Positions 20,475 to 32,100 of a DNA stretch of 64,000 bases are shown piece after piece; position 1 is the stretch's first letter, and each line of letters begins with the position of its first letter. Position numbers and translations under genes: made by a program. This stretch comes from Acanthamoeba sp. SK_2022b (taxonomy: Eukaryota; Discosea; Longamoebia; Acanthamoebidae). The stretch covers positions 1 through 64,000 of the forward strand of contig JANDJZ010000184.1 in the NCBI GenBank assembly GCA_027943245.1, read 5' to 3'. Below the pieces are notes generated by a model. The model was not told the origin of the DNA, ran no database searches, and saw only the letters and a list, made by a program, of their open reading frames with translations.

Positions 20475-23400
20475 ATGACGCGCACCCGTACGCTCCTCCA
20501 TCTCTTGGGATACCCACCCCCCTGTCTTCTTCTTTTTCTTTTATCACCTTCCACATGCCCCTCTTCTGGTTATTCCACCCCGCTGGAAAAACGGACCAAT
20601 CCCACACTATTCCCGCACGAGGCTCATTCGAACTTCTGTCCGCCTTCAGGTGATTGGGCCAACTTTCTGTCACTGGCTTTCCTGGTTAGTTGCTTCATCC
20701 CCGGCGGGCGGGCCATCACCGTGTCGGGCTTGGGCGATGCCTCACAGGGCCCGCTGTGGGCCGCATGGGGAGATGGTGTGAGCCCACCTTCCTTCTCCTA
20801 TTTGCCGTTTTCTAACGGTTGCATCGTCGCATGTGTAGGCTACCAGTTCAAAGCCGACAACGTGATTCTTGAGTATGCTGCGGAGTCCAGCGTAGAGTCA
20901 GCAGCGGCCAAACTGGCCTCTGGCGAGGCATCGTTTGTGGGCCTGGACGGTCACATATCCGAGAGCAACAAGGCTGTCTATCCCTCCGGCATTGTCGAGG
21001 TGCCGGTGGCCGGCGGGGCCCTCGTTATGGTTTACAACCTACCCGGTGACACTTCGCTGGTGAGACACCTCCCACAGTTGCACAACAACCTGAAGAGCGG
21101 GGCTCATCTCCTCCGCGTACCAGGTGCTGGACGCGGAGACGATGGCCGCCATATGGACTGGACGCGTTGTGAAGTGGAACGACTCCCTGATCGCCTCTCT
21201 CAACTCCAACGCAACGGCGTTGCCTAACCAGGACATCATCCTCAGCTTCATGTGCGTCAATGACGAATTACCCGCTTGCTTACTCAACAAGCTACTGTTG
21301 GCTCACACTAGAGTTATCAGGAGCGTGGACGACAGCATCACCACCCTGTACAAACGTGCCCTTGAAGCCTTCAATTCGAGTCTCGCGGATGTGAACTTTG
21401 CCGAGCTCTTGCCAGTCACGCGACAGCACGCCGCCGCCACAACGGCCGACAGGCTCTCCTTCGTGCAGGTGCGACCTCTGCTTGCCTCACTCACCACACT
21501 GTCGGCTAAATCGGACCGCTATGCTGTCTATCACAGAACAACCCATACAGCATGACGTACGTCGAATTCTCGAGCACTCTTCGCGGCAGCCTGCCCTTCT
21601 TCGAAATGAAAAACAAGGCGGGCCATGTGGTCTCTCCCTCCGCCGACTCTGTCCACGCAGCCATGGATGACTTTGACTACCTGGTCGACCAAGGTATGCG
21701 TGCCTGTGTCTGTTCATGGCTGCGTGAGCGAGGCCCTAAAAAGTTGGCCGGGGACCTGTAGGTGAGCTGAATGTCGACCTATTCAACGGCGAGGGCGCCG
21801 AGTCGTGGCCTCTATCCTATCCGGTGATGGCCGGCCTCCTCGGTAACTCGACTGGCTACTATGGCGATTGCACAAACGTGCAGGAACTGGTGAAGCTGCT
21901 CAGTTGGACCATGATCAACGACCGTGCCGCGAGCGCGCTCTCCTCGACCAACTTCTTTCCTCTGACCATCGTCTACTTCAAGCGGGCCGTGGACTTGGTC
22001 GGTCGCATCCAGTGCGGCGGCGAGAGAGCGCTGAGTGCTGCCTACTTGATCGGGCAGGGCACCTCACTGCAGGCCATCAACGACTGGGTCCAGGCCTACA
22101 GCTCCAACTCGTTCGTGCTCAAGGTACGTGCAGCTTTCCCGTGCGCCTTCTCTCGGTTGCCTAGTCACTGATCCACATTGTGGTTTTTGTCTACCGCAGT
22201 ACTACCCCACCGCTAGCGTAACCGCTCTCGTCAACCTGGGCCAAGGTACCTATGATTGTTGCCCTACGCAAGTTGTCGAGCTAACGACCAAGCAAACCTG
22301 TCCTTGCGTATCGCAGGCGATCTGGACTTTGCCCTGGGGTTGCCGTCCAGGTTCGTTAACGACAATGCATGTGAAGCTAGCCTCGTCCTCATGTTTATCC
22401 TTCAACCATCAGCATTGAGCTGCCGGATACGGATGACGAGAAGAAGCGGGACGATGACGGCGATGATGACGTGAGTGTTGAGACGTTTGAAGGCACTGCA
22501 GCAGCGGTCTTCCCCGTATGCAATGTACGTCTCCCCCGCAGCCGGGTGTCTGTTGGTATTTTGTCATTTACTGGCGGCCACCTGCAGATTCCTGAACTGC
22601 GTGACTCCGATCTGTCGCTCACACTGAGCTTTGACATCATCGTTTCCATCTATCTCAATCGGATCACATACTGGGATGACTCCGAGGTGCCGCTTGCATT
22701 CACCCATTTGCCACGCTTTTTGGACCTTTTTGGCTCATGTCCACCTCACCGCACAGATCTTGGATCTCAACCCTGGTCTTTCGTTGCCTCACCAGCCAAT
22801 CCGCACCATCGTCGAGACCTCGTACTCCCGTAAGTGCTCCCTTCCATTGACAATGCATTTGTCGCATTGAATGACTTAAGTGAGCTTCACATCGCAGTGA
22901 CGACTGCCACTTTCACTGAGACTCTGTCCAGACATGACGCGGAGTTCGCCTCCACAGTACGTCACCTGCAGCAACCTACCCTCACTGCACTCTCATTCTC
23001 TTGGTTGGGTTGACCTGCCCAGGTGGGCAGTGGGTTGAACGTGAGCTTCCCCATCCAGTCGTCCAATCCCGAAACCTTGTCGGTCGACCTGTCGATGACC
23101 TCGCTCGTGGCCTACGTCGGTTCGTGCTCCGCATGTCCACCCGTGTAACCAACAGTAGCTCCGATCTCATATTGATTGCCTTGGCTTTTGCTTGTTCGGT
23201 CTTTCAGCCAGCGTTCCGTATTCCTTCACGTGGTTCATCAGCGGCAACTCTCACCCCAACCTGACCAGCGCGCATCTTCTCAACCCGAGTGGCAACGCGG
23301 TGGCGGCCAGTTGGGCTAGCGTGCAGGCCGCCTTGACCGACCTCGCCGATAGCGCCACCGGCCAATTTCTCCTGTGTACGCCACCCCCCCCCCAACGGGT

Positions 23401-26400
23401 TCCAGAACACCAATGCTGACGGCTAGTGTCATCTTCAACAGCCGAAGCAGCCGACGCGTGGCCAGTGGTCACGAGCCTGCCATTCCTTCTCCCCAAGTCG
23501 TCGACGGTGGACTGCGAGAAGTCGCGTGCCCTGGTGAATTGGTTTTACTGGATCCAAACAGCGAGCCAGGCCACGAAGCTCGCTTCCAGGTACTCCGCTG
23601 CCACCTACATGTATCAACTACATGTATCAACTCACCCACCGCCGGTGAGGCGTGCAGGACTGCGACGGTGCCATTCGGCAATGTGCCATCACTGCGCAGG
23701 AAGGCCCTCACCGAATTGGCCAATGTACGAGCCTGCTGCGGTTGTAGCGCCTGTTCTTACTCAGCGATTACTTACGTCTGAGGATTACTCAGGTCGAGTG
23801 TGATGGCGAACATGTGTTGTCCGTTGCGGGCTGCATCTCCGACGGATACGTGTGTTCGGAGCACGGCACCTGCGTAGACAACGAATGCCAGTGTAACTCT
23901 GACTACGAGGGCACGTACTGCCAGATCGCCAAGTCAGGCGACGATTCACTGAGCGTGGGACTGGCTGCCGGCCTGGTAAAGTCGCTTCACTCTCCACCAC
24001 GTAGTACTCAACGCGCTGACTCGTGCATCGTTCTCTAATCACGCAGGGTGCTGGCATTCCATTGGTTCTGGTTGGCCTGTGTATCATCGTGGGCCTCATT
24101 GTAGCCATGGTCGTCGTGCTGAGGCGAAACCGGCGGCGGCGAGAGGAGTGGCACGTCGACTGGAGCGAGATCGAGCTCGGAGAGGCCATCGGCACCGGCG
24201 GCTACGGCGAGGTGTTCAAGGCCAAGTGGCGTGGCACCGAGGTCGCCGTCAAGATGGTGGCCTCGAGCATGCACGTGACCAAGGAGATGCAGAAGAACTT
24301 TGACGACGAAGTATATGTGATGACAACACTGAGGCACCCGAACGTGGTGCTGTTCATGGCGGCGTCGACCAAGCCGCCCAAGATGTGCATCGTCATGGAG
24401 TTCATGGCCCTCGGCTCCCTCTACGAGGTGTGTCCCCCCGCTTGCCCTGGCTCTTTTGTAGCTCCAACCGCTGACCACTTTCTAATGGCCCAATCAACGA
24501 CAGCTGTTGCACAACGAACTGATTCCGGAGATCCCGTTCAAGCTCAAGATCAAGATGGCGTTCCAGGCGGCCAAGGGCATGCACTTCCTGCACTCGTCGG
24601 GCATCGTGCACAGGGACCTCAAGTCGCTCAATCTGCTTCTCGACTCCAAGTGGAACGTCAAGGTTCGCCCCTCCTCCCCCTACCGATCCTCCTCTCTAGG
24701 TTGGTGACGGCGAGAGGCAGAGCGACGATTGGGAGTGGCTTACTCGCCTCCTTGTGGCGGTGCAGGTGAGCGACTTCGGGTTGACCAAGTTCAAGGCCGA
24801 CGTCAAGCGGGGCGGGGCCGACCAGGGCAACGGCACAGTGCACTGGACGGCGCCCGAGGTGCTCAACGAGTCGCAGGACGTGGACCACATTCTGGCCGAC
24901 GTGTACTCGTTCGGGATCATCCTGTGGGAGCTCCTCACTCGCGAGCAGCCCTATCCCGGCATGAGGTGCCCACCTCCCGCTCCTCTTTCCCCGCGATTTT
25001 CTTGTTGCGCTGACAGCTCGAGCCCACAGTCCTGCGGCGGTGGCGGTGGCGGTCATCCGCAACGGCATGCGCCCCGAAGTTCCCGACGACGTGAGCGAGG
25101 AGGGGCGCGAGTTCGTGGAGCTAATGAAGACGTGCTGGCACGAGGACCCCACCATCCGCCCCACCTTCCTCGAGGTCATGACCCGCCTCAGCGCGTCCAT
25201 CGACAAGTCGCGCTCGTCCTACACCTCCAACACGTCGTCCAGCTCGTCGACGCATACTGCGGACCTGCGGATGGGTGGGTCGTCCTCGCTCTCGCTCCCC
25301 ACCGTGAGCTCGTCGTCGTCAGGCGGCGGATCCAAGGGCTCGGGTCGCGCTGTCGGTGCCGCGTCGGCCTTGCGCCCGCCAGAAGGTATGGGCGGCTAGA
25401 TATGGCTCACTCACGTGGGGTGATCACGCTCGAATCTGACACACAAACGTTGCAATGCGCAGGCGAGCTGGTGATCGTGTTCTCGGACATCACGCGCGCG
25501 GCCTCGCTCTGGGAGCACCACCCGGCGGCCATGCGCGACGCCACGGCCGCCCACAACGAGCTCCTGCGGTCGCTCATCGCGCACCACTCGGGCTACGAGG
25601 CCGGCACCGGCCGCGAGCGCAACACCGGCGAGGGCTCCTTCTGCGTCGTCTTCACGCGCGCGCACGACGCGCTGAGGTGGTGCAGCGAGGTGCAGCGGTC
25701 GCTGCTGAGCGTGGCCTGGCCCGCCAGCTTGCTCGACCACCCCGGCGCCGGCGAGGAGCTGTGGGAAGCGGGCCTCGAGGGAGAGCGAGTGGTGGTGTTC
25801 CGCGGACTGCGGGTGAGGATGGGCGTGCACGCGGGCCACCCGCGCGTGGTGAGGGACGCGCTGACGCGGCGAGTGGAGTACGTGGGGTCGTCGGTGAACG
25901 CGGCGGCGCGCATGACGGCCCTCGCGCACGGCGGCCAGGTGGTGGTCTCCCAGCAGGCCCGCGACAAGCTCGCCGGAGAGGCCGCCACGGACGGCGACGT
26001 CGACCACAAGCGACTCAAGAGGCTGGGCAAGTTTGCCTTGCCCGACTCGCCCTCCGGTACGCCCCATTCATTAGCCTGGCAACAACGCCAGAGCGAGCGA
26101 TCTCACGCCTGAGATGGAATCAGGCGCCAACCTGTACGAGCTGAAGGTGGCGGGCCTCGAGATGCGCTTCTTCGGCGGCGTGTCGATGGAGAAGTCGACC
26201 GCTGTCTCCACAGTGCAAGGCAGCAGCCAATCTGTATGTCGACTCCCATCGCTCTTCGGCGTTGTGCCCACTAACACGTGTGCACGCTGCCGTCGGACAG
26301 TCGCGTTCGAGCACGGACGGCGACGACGAAGACGAGCTGCAGGAGGTGGTGGGTGAGGGCATGATGTTCAAGGAGGACCACTTCCTCACGTCGGCCAACC

Positions 26401-27565
26401 TGTGCCGATGGATCATCGACTACAAGGAGATCCAGGTGGGCGACCAGGTGGGCATGGGCAGCTACGGCGTGGTGCACAAGGGCATGTGGAAGGGCGTGGC
26501 CGTGGCGGTGAAGAAGTTCATCAAGCAGAAGCTCGACGAGCGACGCATGCTGGAGTTCAGGGCGGAGATGGCGTTCCTGTCCGAGCTCCACCACCCCAAC
26601 ATCGTCCTCTTCATTGGTACAACCGCCCTCCTCGTGCCATGCTTAAGCTCGTGATGATTGGCTCACGACCGCACGAATCGCAGGCGCGTGCATGAAGCCG
26701 CCCAATCTATGCATCGTAACGGAGTTCGTGAAGCGTGGCAGCCTCAAGGACATCGTGAGCGACCACACCATCAAGCTCAGCTGGGCGCAGAAGATGGCCA
26801 TGCTGAAGAGCGCAGCGCTGGGCATCAACTACCTCCACTCCCTCTCGCCCGTACTCCCCTCCCACTCCCACGCGGGTACCCAAACGTACTGTTGCAACAA
26901 CTGATCGGTGTATTTGATGTGTGGCGGGGGCACATCACAGGTGATCGTGCATCGTGACCTGAAGCCGTCGAATCTGCTGGTGGACGAGAACTGGAACGTG
27001 AAGGTGGCCGACTTTGGGTTCGCGCGCATCAAGGAGGAGAACGTGACCATGACTCGCTGCGGCACTCCCTGCTGGACCGGTAGAAGCCCACCGTCCTTCA
27101 TTCACTTGGGAGCCAAATGCTTACATTGCGTGCCGGGCGATGATGATGAAATGGCAGCGCCGGAGGTGATTCGAGGAGAGAAGTACAGCGAGTCAGCCGA
27201 CGTTTACAGCTTCGGCATTATCATGTGGGAGGTGGCCACGCGCAAGCAGCCCTTTGCCGGTCGCAACTTCATGGGCGTGTCGTTGGACGTGCTCGAGGGC
27301 AAGCGGCCCAAGGTGCCCTCCGACCTGCCTCCTCTCTTCAAGAAGCTCCTCAAGCGGTACCTCCACACCCACGCATCCAAAATCCGTCATAGTTCGGTAT
27401 TGACCAATGGTGGCAATCAATACACTTTGCGTTTCTTTGTGGGGCAGCTGCTGGCACTCACACGCCACCAAGCGGCCCACCACGGAGCAGATCGTTGAGG
27501 TGCTGAATGGACAGCTGGGCACCATCGCTGACGGCGCTTCGGTCTCCGAAAACGCCCTCGTGTAA
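20475..27565 (+). CDS. Receptor A: PstS-like ectodomain, EGF, TM, kinase-cyclase-kinase
   Basis: Multi-exon single-pass receptor of roughly 1,700 residues. The start at 20475 gives a hydrophobic leader, but a second hydrophobic stretch (about 20660-20710) leaves the true start open. First phosphate-binding-protein-like module, about 20740-22350: [48 protein letters not shown]. Second module, about 22410-23600: [36 protein letters not shown]-like [12 protein letters not shown] at about 23880-23925. Membrane helix about 24048-24120, then RRNRRRR. Kinase 1 about 24160-25200: [35 protein letters not shown]. Ser/Gly-rich linker. Class III cyclase about 25464-26060: [24 protein letters not shown]. 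Kinase 2 about 26420-27530: [31 protein letters not shown]. Probable role: surface sensing of a small anion or similar ligand coupled to phosphorylation and possibly cyclic nucleotide (inference). The second cyclase metal Asp is absent. Confidence 0.85.
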
Positions 27566-27634
27566 GCGAAGTAAAAAAATAAATGAGACTGTTTATGTAC
27601 AGAACAGCAACATATTACCCGACCACCCAGCATC
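27566..27634. terminator. Shared 3' region between convergent receptors A and B
   Basis: Only 69 bp separate the two stop codons. AATAAA at about 27579-27584 is the likely poly(A) signal of receptor A. Receptor B must use a signal within or beyond the end of receptor A, so the transcripts probably overlap at their 3' ends (inference). Confidence 0.4.
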
Positions 27635-29070
27635 TTACGCCTCGCTGCTAAGAGAGGCGGCGCCGTTGTTGCTCTCCAGCGCCTCGAGCGTCTCGATGAC
27701 GCGTTCCATTGTTGGCCGTTTCCCTGCCACCCCATGCCATGAGCTGGAGGTAGAGGACCGGTCAGTAAGTCCACTGCGTGATTGTTGGCGACTGCCTGCG
27801 CGGGAGGGAGCGTGCTTTTTGATTATTTTCTTGAAAGGGTGAGGCAGGTCGGCGGGGATCTTGGGTCGTCTGCCCTCGAGCACGTCCATGGTCACCGCCA
27901 TGAAGTTGCGACCGGCATAGGGCTGCTTGCGAGTGGCCACCTCCCACATGACAACGCCGAAGCTGTAAACGTCGGCTGACTCGCTGTACTTCTCTCCTCG
28001 AATCACCTCCGGCGCTGCCATAGCCACGCATCATCAAACAATGTAAGCATCTGGCGGCCCCGAATGAAGCAATGGGGGGCTCCTACCGGTCCAGCAGGGA
28101 GTGCCGCAGCGAGTCATGGTCACGTTCTCCTCCTTGATGCGCGCGAACCCAAAGTCGGCCACCTTCACTTTCCAGTTCTCGTCCACCAGCAGGTTTGACG
28201 GCTTGATGTCACGATGCACGATCACCTGCGCCAATCAATCCCGCGCACATGCCAATTAACCCAATCAATCGACGCGATAATAAGTGATGAGAAACGGCGG
28301 AGGCTAAGTACGGGGGAGAGGGAGTGGAGGTAGTTGATGCCCAGCGCCGCGCTCTTCAGCAGGCCCAACTTCTGCATCCAGGTCAGCTTGATGTCGGAGT
28401 TGTTGATGATGTCCTTGAGGTTGCCTCGCTTCACGAACTCGGTTAGGATGGCCAGGTTGGGCGGCTTCATGCACGCGCCTGTGATCCGTAAAGTTCACCG
28501 TCAGCGCAGAACACACAAGCAAAAACAAAAACAAAAACAAAAACACGCGTACCGATGAAGAGGACGATGTTGGGATGGTGGAGCTCGGACAGGAACGCCA
28601 TCTCCGCCCTGAACTCCAGCATGCGTCGCTCGTCGAGCTTCTGCTTGATGAACTTCTTCACCGCCACGGCCACGCCCTTCCACTTGCCCTTGTACACCGC
28701 GCCGTAGCTGCCCACGCCCACCTGGTCGCCCATCTGGATCTCCTTGTAGTCGATGACCCATCGGCACAGGTTGGCCGACGTGAGGAAGTGGTCCTCCTTG
28801 AACAGCATGCCCTCGCCCACGTTCTGTTGCATATCACCGTCGCTGTCCGTAGACGTCTGACGAGTGGTGGGGCCCAAGCGGTAGTGGGAACGGTCACTCA
28901 CACGCACTCGCTCACCAACTCCACCACTCGCGCTGTTGTTTACAAAGCGTGAGCGTCGTACCGAGCCCTCGCCGGAGGAGGTCGCCTGCTCTTCGTCTTT
29001 CTGCGCCGCCACGCCGCCAAAGAAACGGGTCTCCAGGCCCGGCACCTTGAGCTCATACAAATTTGTACCT

Positions 29071-29136
<66 letters not shown>

Positions 29137-32100
29137 ATAAACAAACCGTGAGCTGTCGTAGTATCACGCGCAGCGTTAACGTGGCTCTGTACCGCCGGGG
29201 GTGTCGGGCAGGTCGAACTTGCCCACCTTCTGGAGCCGCTTGCGGTCGGCCAGTTCGGGGAAGGGGCAGTCGCTCAGCATCGGATCGGAGGCCAGCTCGC
29301 CGCGCAGTTTGTCGCGGGCCGGCTGGGAGACCATCACCTGGCCGCCGTGCGCGAGGGCCGTCATGCGCGCCGCCGCGTTCACGACCGATCCGACGTACTC
29401 GACGCGCCGCGTCATGGCGTCCTTGATCATGCGTGGCGTGCCGGCGTGCATGCCCATACGCACGCGCAGCCCGCGGTAGACCACGCGATTGTCGTCGTTC
29501 ATTTCGTTCAGCTCCTCGGCCGCGCCCGGGTGGGTGAGGAGGGCGGGGGGCCACATAACGGCGAGCAGGGCGACCTGCGACTCGGCGCACCAGCGGAGCG
29601 CGTCGAACGCGCGACCGAACACGAGACAGAACAAGCCCTCGCCCGTGTTCCGCTCGCGCCCCACGCCCGCCTCGTAGCCGCCGTACTTGACCGCCAGCGA
29701 CCGCAGCAGCTCGTTGTGTGCGGTCGTGGCGTCGCGCATGGCCACCGGGTCGTGCTCCCAGAGCGAGGCCGACCGCGTGATGTCCGAGATCACGATCACC
29801 ACCTCGCCTGCGAGTTGTGGCGTCGAGGAGGACGGTCAATGGCTATGCCAACCAATGAACAGATGGCGGTGGGGAGGCGGCGAGTGGGGGACAGACCTTC
29901 GGGCGGGCGCACGCCGGGAGTGGGACCGACGCCGGAGGCCTGAGTCGACGACTCGGACGATTCGGAGCTGCGCGAGGCCAGCGAGGCAAGCGAGGTCAAG
30001 TGCGAGTCGCTTCCACCGGTCAATGCACTGAAGGTGCGAGAAGAGTGAGCCGAGTGAGCCGAGTGAGCCGAGAGAAGGGGAGCGAGTGGGGGTGTGCCTC
30101 GAGTTGCGTTCGGTATCGGATCGCATGTCAGAGGAGGAGCTGAGGCGGGTCATGATCTCGAGGAAGGACGGGCGGATGGTGGGGTCCTCGTGCCAGCACG
30201 TCTTCATCAGCTCCACCAAGTCCTGCGCTTCGGGCGGTACCGGCTCCGTCAGCTCGGGCCTCATATTGTTGCGCATGACCAAGAGCGCGATCGTCGCGGG
30301 ACTGCACCAACCACGCCTTAGCGCTCCATCATTCTCTCTACAGCAACACAGCAGCGAAGACGCACCTCATGCCAAGGTACGGTTGTTGGCGAGTATGGAG
30401 CTCCCACAAGATGATACCTGGTGGACCTCGGAGATGAGCCATTGACGGCCATTGCACATGAGGGATGGGGAGAGGGAATCCATGGTGGCTCCTACCGAAG
30501 GAATACACATCGGCGAGCATGTGGTCGGCATCGACCACTTCGTTGAGCACCTCGGGCGCCGTCCAGTGCACTGTACCGGCGCCGCCGTCGGCATCGCCCC
30601 TCTTCATATCGTCTCGGAACTTGGTAAGTCCAAAGTCGCTCACCTGTGCCGCCACAAGTACTCGCCGTCATCAACCGAGAGGTTTGAGGGGTGAGTGGCG
30701 AACCTTGACGTTCCACTTGGAGTCGAGCAGCAGATTGAGCGACTTGAGGTCCCTGTGCACGATGCCCGACGAGTGCAGGAAGTGCATGCCCTTGGCCGCC
30801 TGGAACGCCATCTTGATCTTGAGCTTGAACGGGATCTCCGGAACCATTTCGTTGTGCAACAGCTGTCGTTGATTGGGCAAGTTGAATCCACGGCGTGTGA
30901 GGGGGCGCTTGAGGATCAAAAGGGAAGGCCGGAGGCACGCACGTCGTAGAGGGAGCCGAGGGCCATGAACTCCATGACGATGCACATCTTGGGCGGCTTG
31001 GTCGACGCCGCCATGAACAGCACCACGTTCGGATGCCTCAGCTTTGTCATCACGTGCACCTGTCGTGAGTGTGGGTGTGAGTGTGATGCGGTAAGTCGCG
31101 ACCGGAGGCACCGATCGCAGACATGTAAGAGAAAGGAGAGACCTCTTCGATGAAGCAGCGCTGCATCTCCTTGGTCACGGCCACGGTGTTTGCCAGCACC
31201 TTGACGGCGACCTCGGTGCCGCGCCACTTGGCCTTGAACACCTCGCCGTGGCCGCCCATGCCCAGCTCCTCCTCCAGCTCGAGCTCGGACCAGTCGATGT
31301 CCCATTCTTGCCTCACCAAGCCCCTTTGCCGCAGCAGGACCAACCCCAAGACCAGGCACGCCGCACACACCCCCACCACAAAGGCCACCGGCAAAACGAT
31401 TCCCTGTGGGTATGGGTGTGGGTGAGTGAGTCGCTGGGCACACGGGAAGTATTGCTGTAGATTGGGGGGGAGGGAGGGAGTGCAGCGCACGAGGATGATG
31501 GAGAGGTCAGCGTTGCTGGATGACGAGGAGGCGGTCATGTTCGTCTGGCAGTAGGTGCCGCTGAGCCCCGGGTCGCACTTGCACTGGCCGTCGACGCAGA
31601 CGCCCATCTGCGAACACACCTCGCCCTCGTTGATGCACGACCACTCCATCAGCGCGTGCTCTCCGTCGCAAGTCACCTGCGTTCGTGTGTGAATTCGTTA
31701 AACGAACAGGTAGCGCTCTCCTTGGAAGGTAAGGTATGCACGTTGGCCAGCGAGCTCAGCAGCTTCCTCTGCAGCTGGGCCACTTGGCCCAATGACACGG
31801 CATCGGTCCTGCGCGAACGATCGTGAGCACGGCCCAGAACTCATCAGATTGTAGTGAGCAAGGGTCAGTACCTGGCAGCCACGGTGTAGGCCAGGCGGGA
31901 GGTCGAGATCCAGTAGATCCAGCCCACCAGCGCCGTTGTCTTCTGACAGTCGACAGTCGACAGGGGCAGCAGGAAGGGCAGGGTCGCCGCTATGGGCCAG
32001 CTGTCGGCCGCGGTCGCTGGAGCGGCCAGGGATGACGTCAGCAGAAGCTTCATAGCCTGATCTAATAATGCTCTGGCGCGATTGCAAGGGCAGGTTGTAC

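Noticed and set aside
27635..28240. Large inverted repeat suggesting a transposon end
   Set aside because: The similarity is explained by the inverted kinase-2 exons of receptors A and B; no terminal repeats or transposase are present.
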